Origin: Lachnospiraceae bacterium
GTDB lineage: Bacteria > Bacillota > Clostridia > Lachnospirales > Lachnospiraceae
NCBI GenBank assembly: GCA_014804755.1
Contig: JAAUZE010000010.1
Coordinates: 179,407-243,406 of the forward strand
Reading direction: 5' to 3'
DNA length: 64,000 bases
In this document: piece by piece, positions 23,564 through 30,999 of the stretch
How the letters are laid out: the number at the start of each line of letters is the position of its first letter
Numbering within the stretch: the first letter of the stretch is position 1
Notes under the pieces: generated by a model
What the model saw: only the letters and a program-made list of their open reading frames with translations
What the model was told of the DNA's origin: nothing
Databases searched by the model: none
Program-made: the position numbers and the translations under genes

Positions 23564-24259
23564 TTAAAGCCGTTCCAGCATCGCCTCAACAAGCTTTGCG
23601 GAATGAAGCGCGGCGCCGTGCTCGAACGTCGGATAGTCCATTTCGGCGCTGTCGTCCGCTTTGTCGGAGATCGCGCGGATGATGACGAACGGCAGTCCGT
23701 TTAAGTAAGCGGCCTGCGCGATCGCCGCGCCCTCCATTTCAGTGCAGCAGCCGTCGAAGGTCTGAATGAGAAACTCTTTCTTTTCTTTTGAAGAAATAAA
23801 TTGATCGCCGCTGACAACGCGTCCTCGAAATGCCTGTATATCCGTATTCACCTCACGGCATACCGCCATTGCGGTATCGGAAAGGGATTTGTCCGCTTTA
23901 AAATTAAAAACGGGGATCTGGGGGATCTGTCCGACCTGATAGCCGAACACGGTCACATCCATATCGTGCTGTACGGCGTCCGTGGAAACAACAATGTCGC
24001 CGATATTGATCTCTGCCCGAAGGGAACCTGCAATGCCTGTGTTAATGACATGCGTGACAGAAAAAAGATCATGCAGAATCTGGACGCAGATACCGGCATT
24101 GACCTTGCCGATGCCGCATTTTACGATTACAACGGGCACGTTGTTTAAGGAGCCGTCGAAAAACTCCATGGAAGCGACGGTTTTAGATGACACATCTGTC
24201 ATTTTCTCTTTGAGTGTGGCGATCTCCAAATCCATCGCCCCGATAATTCCAATTTTCAT
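23564..24259 (-). CDS. mtnN: 5'-methylthioadenosine/S-adenosylhomocysteine nucleosidase
   Basis: Removes adenine from MTA and SAH, giving S-ribosylhomocysteine for LuxS. The 231 residues start MKIGIIGAMDLEIATLKEKM and carry NTGIAGSL, VVSGDQFISS, the purine-binding TEMEGAAIAQAA (catalytic Glu) and IRAISDKADDSA (catalytic Asp). It lies directly downstream of luxS on the same strand (82 bases apart), so the two steps of the activated methyl cycle are adjacent. A luxS terminator hairpin lies between, so mtnN may have its own weak promoter or depend on read-through. Confidence 0.97.
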   Translation of the reverse strand: MKIGIIGAMDLEIATLKEKMTDVSSKTVASMEFFDGSLNNVPVVIVKCGIGKVNAGICVQILHDLFSVTHVINTGIAGSLRAEINIGDIVVSTDAVQHDMDVTVFGYQVGQIPQIPVFNFKADKSLSDTAMAVCREVNTDIQAFRGRVVSGDQFISSKEKKEFLIQTFDGCCTEMEGAAIAQAAYLNGLPFVIIRAISDKADDSAEMDYPTFEHGAALHSAKLVEAMLERL

Positions 24260-24316
24260 TTGAAGGTTTCCTTTCTATATCCATAATCATACTTCTTAAT
24301 CTTGGAAGAATTTGCG

Positions 24317-24344
24317 TAAAAAGAACGCGCAGCGTTCTTTTTTA
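24317..24344 (-). terminator. Intrinsic terminator at the luxS stop
   Basis: AAAAAGAACGC-GC-AGCGTTCTTTTTT, a small stem with T on both sides. On the minus strand it ends luxS. It is module C of the dispersed hairpin family, with a TTGGAAGAATTTGCG remnant beside it. Confidence 0.75.
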
Positions 24345-24821
24345 TTGCGGATATACCAAATGCGCGTCGTCAATCTGATAAAGTACATTGTCAAGATAAC
24401 GCGCCGCGAGGTAGTTTGCCATGCCGAGGTTCATATCAAGATAGTTGCCGCAGTCTTTCGGACTTGCGCCCGGAACTTCATCCTTATAGTCGCGGATAAA
24501 CTCATACATCTCCTGCATGAGGGGCACGATCTCTTTGGAAGTCAGATCGCCTGCGAGAATGAGATAAAAGCCCGTCCGACAGCCCATGGGACCAAAATAC
24601 ACAACCCTATCCTTGTATTCTGCGTGATTGCGGAGAAAAGTTGCACCAAGGTGCTCGATCGTGTGAACTTCCGCCGTATTCATGACCGGCTCGTCATTGG
24701 GTGAAGTCATGCGCAGGTCAAAGGTGGTGAGTGTTTCTTTGCCGACATGGTCTTTTCGGGAAACATACACACCCGGCTGCAATTTCAGATGGTCGATCGT
24801 AAAGCTTGTTATTTTTTCCAT
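24342..24821 (-). CDS. luxS: S-ribosylhomocysteine lyase LuxS
   Basis: Splits S-ribosylhomocysteine into homocysteine and DPD, the precursor of autoinducer-2. The 159 residues start MEKITSFTIDHLKLQPGVYVSRKD and show the metal site HTIEHLGATFLRN (two His), then YFGPMGCRTGFYLIL with the catalytic Cys, and KDCGNYLDMNL. ATG 24821 lies 9 bases after AAAGGA and matches the family start; ATG 24830 is the alternative. It has its own promoter at 24896-24924 and leads the mtnN gene. Metal (Fe/Zn) binding and dimerisation are by family. Confidence 0.98.
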   Translation of the reverse strand: MEKITSFTIDHLKLQPGVYVSRKDHVGKETLTTFDLRMTSPNDEPVMNTAEVHTIEHLGATFLRNHAEYKDRVVYFGPMGCRTGFYLILAGDLTSKEIVPLMQEMYEFIRDYKDEVPGASPKDCGNYLDMNLGMANYLAARYLDNVLYQIDDAHLVYPQ

Positions 24822-24895
24822 AAAAAGCATCCTTTCTTAAAAAATCATAGGGCGCAGCCAGACGCGCTGTAAGTCTGACCGGGTATCCAAGCACC

Positions 24896-24924
24896 AGTAT
24901 AGCACGAATCTTTGTTTTTTACAA
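24896..24924 (-). promoter_or_regulatory. Sigma-A promoter of luxS
   Basis: On the minus strand TTGTAA and TATACT are 17 bases apart. The roughly 70-base leader contains a GTCAGAC / GTCTGGC hairpin and an ATTTTTT run shortly before the ribosome site, which could attenuate transcription. Confidence 0.65.
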
Positions 24925-24931
24925 AAGACTA

Positions 24932-24959
24932 TTGACAATATACTAAAAAAATATATAAT
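24932..24959 (+). promoter_or_regulatory. Sigma-A promoter of the PerR-type gene
   Basis: A perfect TTGACA and a perfect TATAAT are 16 bases apart. It is back-to-back with the luxS promoter. Confidence 0.85.
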
Positions 24960-24963
24960 AAAA

Positions 24964-24978
24964 CAGTAATCATTACTA
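24964..24978 (+). promoter_or_regulatory. Putative Fur/PerR-type operator
   Basis: A palindrome AGTAAT-C-ATTACT (24965-24977) lies 5 bases after the -10 element. It is similar to the 7-1-7 Per/Fur boxes (TTATAAT-N-ATTATAA, TGATAAT-N-ATTATCA). Its place over the expected start site fits autorepression. Confidence 0.55.
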
Positions 24979-25012
24979 ATATTGAGAAAGCATATGAAGA
25001 AGGGGATGCTTG

Positions 25013-25405
25013 ATGGCGTTAAAGTACAGCAGACAGCGTGAAGCAATTAAAGAATTTCTCTGTACGAGAAAAGACCATCCGACGGCAGATGTTGTCTATG
25101 CGAATGTGAGCAGACAATATCCGAATATCAGTCTCGGAACGGTATACCGCAATCTAACGCTGTTAGCGGATATGGGTGAGATCCGCCGGCTGCATCTCGG
25201 GGACGGACAGGATCATTTTGATGCGGACACGTCGGAGCATTATCATTTTATCTGCCAGAAATGCGGCAGGGTGATGGACCTGCAGATGGAGAGCATTGAG
25301 AAGATCAATGACCTTGCGGGTGTCGGATTTGACGGGCAGATCGCCGGGCATATTACTTATTTTTATGGTGTGTGCGGAGAATGCAGCGCACAGAAACAAC
25401 AGTAA
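25013..25405 (+). CDS. perR: Fur-family repressor, PerR-like
   Basis: Metal-dependent peroxide or metal sensor that represses oxidative-stress genes. The 130 residues show a winged-helix N-terminus (YSRQREAIKEFLCTRKDHPTADVVYANVSRQYPNISLGTVYRNLTLLADMGEI) and the metal region HFDADTSEHYHFICQKCGRVMDL, with a second Cys pair, YGVCGECSAQ, for structural zinc. The short regulatory region and these Cys pairs fit PerR more than Fur. ATG 25013 is 8 bases after AAGGGG. The rubrerythrin gene lies 70 bases downstream, and an operator-like palindrome covers the start site. Confidence 0.85.
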   Translation: MALKYSRQREAIKEFLCTRKDHPTADVVYANVSRQYPNISLGTVYRNLTLLADMGEIRRLHLGDGQDHFDADTSEHYHFICQKCGRVMDLQMESIEKINDLAGVGFDGQIAGHITYFYGVCGECSAQKQQ

Positions 25406-25475
25406 GGAAAGGGAATGATCATGGGCGTGACGCTCATATCAAAATAATTTTTTAACAGGAAAAGGAGAAAAGGCT

Positions 25476-26015
25476 ATGAAATTTGTATGTTCTGTATGTG
25501 GTTATGTACATGAAGGTGATGCGGCTCCGGAGGCATGCCCGGTATGTAAGGCTCCGGCGGATAAGTTTGTTGCGCAGGGTTCGGATTTAACATGGGCGGC
25601 AGAGCACGTTGTAGGTGTTGCGCAGGGCGTTCCCGAGGATATTATCGCGGATTTGAGAGCAAACTTTAACGGAGAGTGCTCCGAGGTCGGTATGTATCTT
25701 GCAATGGCAAGAGTCGCATATCGCGAGGGTTATCCGGAAGTTGGTCTTTACTATGAGAAAGCGGCATGGGAGGAAGCGGAGCATGCGGCAAAATTTGCGG
25801 AGCTGCTCGGCGAGGTTGTGACCGATTCCACCAAGAAGAACTTACAGATGCGTGTCGAGGCTGAGAACGGCGCGACCGCAGGCAAGACAGATCTTGCAAA
25901 GCGCGCAAAGGCGTTAAATCTTGACGCGATCCATGATACGGTTCATGAGATGGCACGTGATGAGGCTCGTCACGGCAAGGCGTTTGAGGGTCTGTTAAAG
26001 AGATATTTTAACTAA
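25476..26015 (+). CDS. rbr: Reversed rubrerythrin (NADH peroxidase-type)
   Basis: Reduces hydrogen peroxide in anaerobes. The domain order is reversed relative to classical rubrerythrin: an N-terminal rubredoxin-like FeS(Cys4) domain ([26 protein letters not shown]) comes first and the di-iron ferritin-like domain second ([17 protein letters not shown], then [17 protein letters not shown] and [22 protein letters not shown]). Glu and His ligands of the ferritin-like site are in place. The gene follows perR by 70 bases behind AAAAGGAG and is closed by a strong terminator, so it is likely under PerR-type control. Confidence 0.95.
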   Translation: MKFVCSVCGYVHEGDAAPEACPVCKAPADKFVAQGSDLTWAAEHVVGVAQGVPEDIIADLRANFNGECSEVGMYLAMARVAYREGYPEVGLYYEKAAWEEAEHAAKFAELLGEVVTDSTKKNLQMRVEAENGATAGKTDLAKRAKALNLDAIHDTVHEMARDEARHGKAFEGLLKRYFN

Positions 26016-26052
26016 GAACAGGCGTGGGAAACGCACTATATTTGAGAATTTA

Positions 26053-26089
26053 AGGGTATGCCGGGCTGCTCCGGCATACCCTTATTTTT
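26053..26089 (+). terminator. Intrinsic terminator of the perR-rbr transcript
   Basis: GGGTATGCCGG-GCTGCT-CCGGCATACCC followed by TTATTTTTG. An 11-base perfect stem. Confidence 0.92.
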
Positions 26090-26157
26090 GTACGAGCGGT
26101 CGCATCTGAAAGTGGAGGATTTTTCAAGGACTTTAAGTCGTCTTAAATTTGATATAC

Positions 26158-26186
26158 TTATGATAAAATTTATGCTATGATAAAAA
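26158..26186 (+). promoter_or_regulatory. Direct-repeat promoter/operator region of brnTA
   Basis: TATGATAAAA occurs twice, 17 bases apart, in an AT-rich stretch that begins with TATACTTATGATAAAA. Either copy can serve as a -10 element and the pair may be the BrnA or BrnTA binding site. No clear -35 is seen. Confidence 0.4.
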
Positions 26187-26225
26187 TAATTATAGAATAT
26201 ATTCTTTATGGGGGCAGAAGCTTCA

Positions 26226-26507
26226 TTGAAATTTGAATGGGATGAGAATAAAAATCAATTGAATCTGGAAAAACACGGAATTGATTTTGAGACAGCAATA
26301 CTGGTTTTTAATGATTCACAGCGCATTGAAATATATGATGTGGAACATAGTATAGAAGAAGATCGATATAATACAATTGGAATGGTTAACGATGTGCTGT
26401 TTGTTGTATATACAGAGCGGAAAGAATATATCCGCTTAATATCGGCAAGACTTGCCACGAAAACAGAAAGGAGTATTTATTATGATACGGAAAGTTACTT
26501 TGGATAG
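26226..26507 (+). CDS. brnT: BrnT-family type II toxin
   Basis: RNase-like toxin of the BrnT family, which cleaves RNA and is neutralised by BrnA. The core FEWDENKNQLNLEKHGIDFETAILVFNDSQRIEIYDVEHSIEEDRYNTIG has the BrnT pattern (FEWD-x-x-K, KHG-x-x-F, VF-x-D, EERY-x-x-G), followed by LFVVYTERKEYIRLISARLATK with the late Arg residues. The likely start is TTG 26226, giving M-KFEWDENK as in the family; ATG 26208 would add six residues and has no ribosome site. The 3' end overlaps brnA by 26 bases. Codon and base use are more AT rich than neighbours, which suggests transfer. Confidence 0.85.
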   Translation: MKFEWDENKNQLNLEKHGIDFETAILVFNDSQRIEIYDVEHSIEEDRYNTIGMVNDVLFVVYTERKEYIRLISARLATKTERSIYYDTESYFG

Positions 26508-26670
26508 AAATCAGAAACCGACGGATGAGCAGATAAAACAGATAAAAGAAGCGGCAAAGAGAGAAATTGTTTTTGATGAAGATTCACCGGAACTGACGCC
26601 GGCAATGGAAAAAGCGTTTCGATTAGCCGCAAAAAACCGCAACACGCAGAGACAGGCGGGGGTGTCGTGA
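26482..26670 (+). CDS. brnA: BrnA-like antitoxin
   Basis: Small partner of BrnT, 62 residues (MIRKVTLDRNQKPTDEQIKQIKEAAKREIVFDEDSPELTPAMEK). The acidic DEDSPELTPAMEKAF motif is typical of BrnA, which usually also binds DNA through a ribbon-helix-helix end; here the N-terminal strand is very short, so repression is less certain. The ATG at 26482 lies 8 bases after AAAGGAG and overlaps brnT by 26 bases, which couples antitoxin to toxin translation. The order toxin-antitoxin is usual for brnTA. Confidence 0.75.
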   Translation: MIRKVTLDRNQKPTDEQIKQIKEAAKREIVFDEDSPELTPAMEKAFRLAAKNRNTQRQAGVS

Positions 26671-26682
26671 TTTTTGTATATA

Positions 26683-26793
26683 TTAAAAATCCTTCATTCT
26701 TGATTGGTTGTTGAGCGGCAAACTGACATGATCACCATTAGCACTTAACATATCCTCAAAACCGGAAACAGCGGTAGAATCGTAGTTACACAT
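26683..26793 (-). CDS. 36-codon open frame beside a 15-bp inverted repeat
   Basis: The frame reads MCNYDSTAVSGFEDMLSANG and then DHVSLPLNNQSRMKDF. The wording looks protein-like but I know no family, and there is no clear ribosome site. It could be the 3' relic of a lost gene in the brnTA insertion. Upstream of it, GAAACAGCGGTAGAA and TTCTACCGCTGTTTC (26765-26779 and 26799-26813) form a perfect inverted repeat. Confidence 0.2.
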   Translation of the reverse strand: MCNYDSTAVSGFEDMLSANGDHVSLPLNNQSRMKDF

Positions 26794-26813
26794 CACGTTT
26801 CTACCGCTGTTTC
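26765..26813. terminator. Large hairpin between brnA and a convergent gene
   Basis: A perfect 15-base inverted repeat with a 19-base loop. No T-run follows on the plus strand (TCATCAGAATCATATTTG), so it may be a weak bidirectional terminator or a mobile-element relic. Confidence 0.45.
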
Positions 26814-26864
26814 ATCAGAATCATATTTGCCGGGCCCTGTGACAACGCCGGAACCAAGCCTCGC

Positions 26865-27791
26865 TTACCGCGTGCTTTTCTGCAATTGATCTTCTATTTT
26901 CTCATCTGCCAGCCCGTATCTCCTGAATGCGTTTAGAGCATAGTATAAATCCTCCTGACGTCGAAAATATCCGCGCCAAGCCCGTTCACGCCCGCCGTTT
27001 ACGGCGATTTCCATGGTATAGCAGGTTCGAAAATGAGGTCGGAATCCGATCATATAGGGCGCTTTTTTTAGTGTCACTTTATCTATGTATCTGTTTTTGA
27101 TGATCCGGCATTTTTGTAATTGACGGAAATAGGAATATTCTTCTGTTACCCAGGCCGTGGAAGCGCGGGACTGTGGGTCTGCCGAATAAGAGAAATTGAT
27201 GACTCCGATTCTCGAAAGCTGCGCGCCAAAGGCTTCTTTCTCCGCATCGGACGGTAACTGTTCAGAAACAGAACGTAAAATAGAACGCATATATTGTTTC
27301 CGATAATCTGAAATCCACCATGTAAACCAAAAAACAAAAAGACAAAACAGGAGTGCAATCCACTGGTAAACACCGAGGACGCCGTCGGTTTCATCCAAGA
27401 TCAAATAGAGCATAAGCAGCATGCACCAGATCATGGAAATGCTTAATACTCCGGTAAATATACGAGGAGCACGGAGCTTTGCCTTCAACTGCGTCTCCTC
27501 GTTTGAGAGCCAGCGCGCAAACAATGGTGTTCGCCCAAGTTCCTGTTGAAAAAGCTTTAGTTTGGCTTCTGTTCTTCTGTCTTTCATCAACAGCAGAAAA
27601 ATAATCCCGCAAAAGATAAGACAGCCGACCAATCCAATGATCCCCATCGTTATGCTAAAGTCTGCCAACTCCATATCACCCTCAGCCAAAAGCTGCTTTC
27701 TTCGAAATACCGAAAACGGAATCAGGGCAAAGAATAAGATTGCGAGGATGCCGAGAATGACATAGATGAGTTTGTTTGTTTTCTTTCCCAA
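26865..27791 (-). CDS. Unknown multi-pass membrane protein
   Basis: I do not recognise a family. About 308 residues with four hydrophobic segments in two pairs (near the N-terminus and around residues 105-155), separated by a charged cytoplasmic-looking loop, and a C-terminal soluble part rich in Arg, Tyr and aromatic residues (RIIKNRYIDKVTLKKAPYMIGFRPHF). The best start is TTG 27791, 7 bases after GGGAGG; ATG 27857 would add 22 residues but has no ribosome site. It is divergent from the XRE regulator, so the two may be functionally linked. Confidence 0.65.
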   Translation of the reverse strand: MGKKTNKLIYVILGILAILFFALIPFSVFRRKQLLAEGDMELADFSITMGIIGLVGCLIFCGIIFLLLMKDRRTEAKLKLFQQELGRTPLFARWLSNEETQLKAKLRAPRIFTGVLSISMIWCMLLMLYLILDETDGVLGVYQWIALLFCLFVFWFTWWISDYRKQYMRSILRSVSEQLPSDAEKEAFGAQLSRIGVINFSYSADPQSRASTAWVTEEYSYFRQLQKCRIIKNRYIDKVTLKKAPYMIGFRPHFRTCYTMEIAVNGGRERAWRGYFRRQEDLYYALNAFRRYGLADEKIEDQLQKSTR

Positions 27792-27915
27792 TGGTATGCC
27801 TCCCTTTCCTAAAAATATATCTATTAGTAGTGTACTGAAATAATTGGAAAATCGCAACCGCTTTTCTAAGAGAGATTCTTTTTAGAAGCTTTTTTTGAAA
27901 TTCCGGTAAAAACTA

Positions 27916-27954
27916 TTGACTATCAGAAAGTCTTTACCGTACCATCTGTAAAGA
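27916..27954 (+). promoter_or_regulatory. Promoter and inverted repeat before the XRE gene
   Basis: TTGACT (27916-27921) and TACCAT (27940-27945) are 18 bases apart. TCTTTAC and GTAAAGA arms (27931-27937, 27948-27954) flank the -10 element, a good site for autoregulation by the downstream regulator. Confidence 0.5.
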
Positions 27955-27981
27955 AGGACTTTTACTTGGAGGTTTTACGTA

Positions 27982-28704
27982 ATGCTGTTGATCGGAGCAA
28001 AAATACAGGAATATCGAAAAAATGCCGGCTTCAGTCAGGAGGAGTTTGCCGCGAAGATCGGTGTGACGAGACAGGCGGTATCCAAATGGGAGCTGGATAA
28101 GGCGTATCCGGATTTGGATAAGCTGGTGGTCATCTGCGATGTTTTTCAGATTAGCATAACGGAATTTATTTACGGAAAAATGGTTGCCGCGCCGGATGAA
28201 ACGACTGGTGGGGAAGCTTTGGAAATGAAGATGCTGTCTGTCGGAAAGGCGCGTGGAAAAGGAGCTTCAATGCGGCTTGGTGCCATGCTCGTGCTGCTTG
28301 GCGCGCTGTTTTTGTTCTGCGGCGTGCTGCTTGTCACGACCCTGTTTCATTATTCGTGGAAAAAAGATGACGGGCTCATAGAGCGGGCAAGAGTGGAGCG
28401 GGTCTATCAGCAGTACACAAAGGCGGATCTTAGTTTTTATGATGACGTTTCCCGCAAGGTCTTAAAAACAGTATGGCTGGACGTTGATGGTATCCGGGAA
28501 GGCGATTATATTGCGTGCTACACCGATGAGAAGCAGCAGGGGATTTACTATGAATATCATGCGCGGACGCCGGTCACGCTTGCGGTTCTCACAGGGGGAT
28601 TTTTCGTGCTGTTTTTGCTGTGCCTCGCGGAGCTTCGCCGTCTTTCAAAAGAAAACGGCTGGCATATACTGATCGATGAGAAAAAAGAGAAGGAGCAGAT
28701 ATGA
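27982..28704 (+). CDS. XRE-family regulator with membrane anchor
   Basis: Transcription factor of 240 residues. The N-terminus is a Cro/C1-type helix-turn-helix (LIGAKIQEYRKNAGFSQEEFAAKIGVTRQAVSKWELDKAYPDLDKLVVICDVFQISITEFIYG). After a linker come two membrane segments, near residues 102-120 and 200-215, with a soluble loop between. Such membrane-linked XRE proteins are common in Lachnospiraceae. The ATG is 9 bases after GGAGG. Its stop overlaps the next gene by ATGA, so the downstream exported protein is likely its partner. The operator-like inverted repeat upstream supports autoregulation. Confidence 0.85.
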   Translation: MLLIGAKIQEYRKNAGFSQEEFAAKIGVTRQAVSKWELDKAYPDLDKLVVICDVFQISITEFIYGKMVAAPDETTGGEALEMKMLSVGKARGKGASMRLGAMLVLLGALFLFCGVLLVTTLFHYSWKKDDGLIERARVERVYQQYTKADLSFYDDVSRKVLKTVWLDVDGIREGDYIACYTDEKQQGIYYEYHARTPVTLAVLTGGFFVLFLLCLAELRRLSKENGWHILIDEKKEKEQI

Positions 28705-29837
28705 TCGGGATCAACAGAAAAACGGGGATCGCCGCGGCCGCAGTCTGGCTGTTTGCGGTCTTTTTGGGACTGTGGTTTGCGGGAGTTCTTTCTTTTAGCG
28801 AAAAAAGGACGCCGGAAGCCGAAGAAAGCAGTGTGACGGCCGGACAGAATGAGGAACAGGCGCGGGTCTGGGAGATCGTCTTTCGGGGCATGAAGTTTAC
28901 AATACCGCAAAAAGGAATCGCGTTGGTGCATGAGAGCGGCTGCCTGAATATCAGGCAGAACGATCAGTATTTGATTCAGATTTCGATAGAGGATGATTCG
29001 ATCGACGACATATGGGAAAGCATGAACACCAGACAAGAGACGCTCATAGAATCCGGTTACCGCTTAGAAAAAGAAGCGGTGCGGCTGACGGAAGGCGGAC
29101 AGGACCATATCCGGTATGTGGTCAGTATGGAAAAGGAGCGGGGGAGTGATTATGACCGTTCTTATTTTGCGGTAGTGTTTGCGCCGGCGGAGGAGGGGCG
29201 GCATATATTGGCGGTCGCCCGGTACGACGGAATCGACGTAGACGCTCTGGATGAGGAAGCCCGCGATCAGGTATATGAGGAAGCGTTTGCCGCGGTGGGG
29301 GCCGTTTTGGATACGGCGTGTCCCACGGACGAGATCGATGATGAGGTGGGAAGCTATTGGATGGAGGATGTGAGTCTTGATCCGGAACAGCCGTATCTCG
29401 CGGAGGATACGATCACGTACGGGGACGGGCAATATATGCTGACCGTCCGACTGCCCGAAGGCTGTATGCTGGTCGCGGATAATATCGCGGGAAAAGAGTA
29501 TTTTGATTCGGTCAATCAGGTGTACATTTATGCAAATGTGATAGAGTACAAATGGCAGACGGCCAAGGATATGGCGGACATGCTTGCGGCGAGGGAGCTT
29601 TCCCGCATTCATGAAGAGGGTGAGACGGAGGTAAACGGAAGAACGTTCTATTATTACTCTTATTCCGTTTTAGAGTATGAAAAGAACAAAACAGCGGTCC
29701 GTTATCACTTTGAGGCGTTTTGTGATTTGGAAGACGGGAGCATCTATACACTAGCCGGGTATGCGGAAGATTACCCGGAAGCGCTTGAGAAAACCTACTA
29801 TATAGATTGGATGGATGTGACCCTTCTTTCTGTGTGA
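28701..29837 (+). CDS. Unknown exported or membrane-anchored protein
   Basis: No family recognised. The 378 residues have an N-terminal membrane helix (TGIAAAAVWLFAVFLGLWFAGVL) without a lipobox, a short disordered stretch and a large acidic outer domain with two similar-looking halves (each with a YxxxV-x-x-x-x-E beta start). It is translationally coupled to the XRE regulator by ATGA. Together they look like a regulator with a surface sensor, but no ligand motif is visible. Confidence 0.6.
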   Translation: MIGINRKTGIAAAAVWLFAVFLGLWFAGVLSFSEKRTPEAEESSVTAGQNEEQARVWEIVFRGMKFTIPQKGIALVHESGCLNIRQNDQYLIQISIEDDSIDDIWESMNTRQETLIESGYRLEKEAVRLTEGGQDHIRYVVSMEKERGSDYDRSYFAVVFAPAEEGRHILAVARYDGIDVDALDEEARDQVYEEAFAAVGAVLDTACPTDEIDDEVGSYWMEDVSLDPEQPYLAEDTITYGDGQYMLTVRLPEGCMLVADNIAGKEYFDSVNQVYIYANVIEYKWQTAKDMADMLAARELSRIHEEGETEVNGRTFYYYSYSVLEYEKNKTAVRYHFEAFCDLEDGSIYTLAGYAEDYPEALEKTYYIDWMDVTLLSV

Positions 29838-29941
29838 GAAACCAACGGTTGCGATTCTGCAACCAGATTTTGCTTGTAAAAGAGAACCTGTTTTCCTCAT
29901 AATCTTTTTAACAAAGAAGGAAAAGGAGTATGAGGACAAAC

Positions 29942-30799
29942 ATGAAAAAAATGAATAAGACAGAAGTGATTTTCCTTGCGGCGGCAATGATCTGCGGGCT
30001 GGCGGCCTGCGGCGATTCCGAAAAGGAAAGCGGAACAACGGGAAGCGTAACACCGGCAACATCCTACCAGGATTCCGCGCAGAACAGCGGATGGAATGCG
30101 GACTCGGATACAGATTTGGATGCCGGACAGGACACAGCTTCGGAGGATGGTCAGGACGCCGGACAGGACACAGATTTGGACGCCGGACAGGATGCAGATT
30201 CGGAAGACGGACAGGACGCCAGACAGGACGCAGATTCCGAGAATGGTCAGGATGATGAGCAGGATACAGACGCCCCGACCGCAGACGATTATGCATTTTC
30301 CACGAATGATTGGAAAACGCTGGAATTTGCGTTAGACGGGGTAGTCTACACATTTCCCTTAACGTGGTCCGATATTGAGGCGGCAGGCTTTCTGATTGAT
30401 GAGGATTATCGTCATGAGGTGTTGGAATCCAATTATTATACGCTGAGCGTGAACGCGGAAAATGAAGCGGAAGAGCGGATTTCCGTCCGGTTTAAGAACT
30501 TTACTGAGGGGGATCGGGAGCTGCAGGACTGCGATGTGTATGGAATCGGGTTTGAGGTGTCGCAATGGAGAGACGTCAATCCGGATGTGATGTTATGCAA
30601 CGGCGTGACATTCGGTATGACGGCTGAGGAAGTAAAGGCGCTCATGGGAGAGCCGGACTATTCTTATGAAAGCGAAGGCGATGATTATACAAGCATCAGC
30701 ATGGAGTATTATGTTACGGGACATTCCTATGATAATGAGATTGAATTTTATTTTTGGAACGGAGTATTAACGGAGATTGACATCCTAAATAAGGAATGA
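29942..30799 (+). CDS. Lipoprotein with Asp/Gly/Gln repeat tract
   Basis: Exported lipoprotein of about 285 residues. The signal ends in the lipobox LAACG. Residues about 45-115 form a low-complexity spacer of GQDA, GQDT and DLDAGQD units, encoded by an imperfect DNA repeat at about 30095-30260. The folded C-terminal part (KTLEFALDGVVYTFPLTWSDIEAAGF, then MTAEEVKALMGEPDYSYESEGDDYTSISMEYYV) resembles SmpA/BamE-like folds in its AEEVKxLMGEP motif; this is a weak fold guess. Start is ATG 29942; ATG 29930 sits directly on the ribosome site AAAAGGAG. A terminator follows. Confidence 0.7.
   Translation: MKKMNKTEVIFLAAAMICGLAACGDSEKESGTTGSVTPATSYQDSAQNSGWNADSDTDLDAGQDTASEDGQDAGQDTDLDAGQDADSEDGQDARQDADSENGQDDEQDTDAPTADDYAFSTNDWKTLEFALDGVVYTFPLTWSDIEAAGFLIDEDYRHEVLESNYYTLSVNAENEAEERISVRFKNFTEGDRELQDCDVYGIGFEVSQWRDVNPDVMLCNGVTFGMTAEEVKALMGEPDYSYESEGDDYTSISMEYYVTGHSYDNEIEFYFWNGVLTEIDILNKE
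30098..30262 (+). repeat. Imperfect coding repeat, Asp-Gly-Gln rich
   Basis: Units such as GGACAGGACGCC and GACACAGATTTGGAC recur in frame and encode the DAGQD/EDGQD tract of the lipoprotein. Repeat length could change by slippage. Confidence 0.7.
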
Positions 30800-30816
30800 T
30801 CGGAAACGGAGCGGGA

Positions 30817-30860
30817 AAAAGACAGTGGAAGCTTATAGACAGCGAAAGCTGTCTTTTTTC
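30817..30860 (+). terminator. Intrinsic terminator after the repeat lipoprotein
   Basis: GACAGC-GAAA-GCTGTC followed by six T, with a second AAAAAGACAG arm upstream that could pair with CTGTCTTTTT instead. Confidence 0.85.
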
Positions 30861-30999
30861 TGTTTTCGAGCTTTACGCGTGAATTTTATTCTTTTTTTAT
30901 AATAATTCGCCAAGTGTTTATAGAAACTGTTTGTGGAGTGTATTATAATGAAAACATGATGGAAGTCGGTATTGCAGGTCGATCAGACGGGAGGCGGGC

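Noticed and set aside
30098..30262. Repeat tract as a CRISPR-like array
   Set aside because: The repeats are short, in frame and inside a lipoprotein spacer; no spacers of equal length are present.
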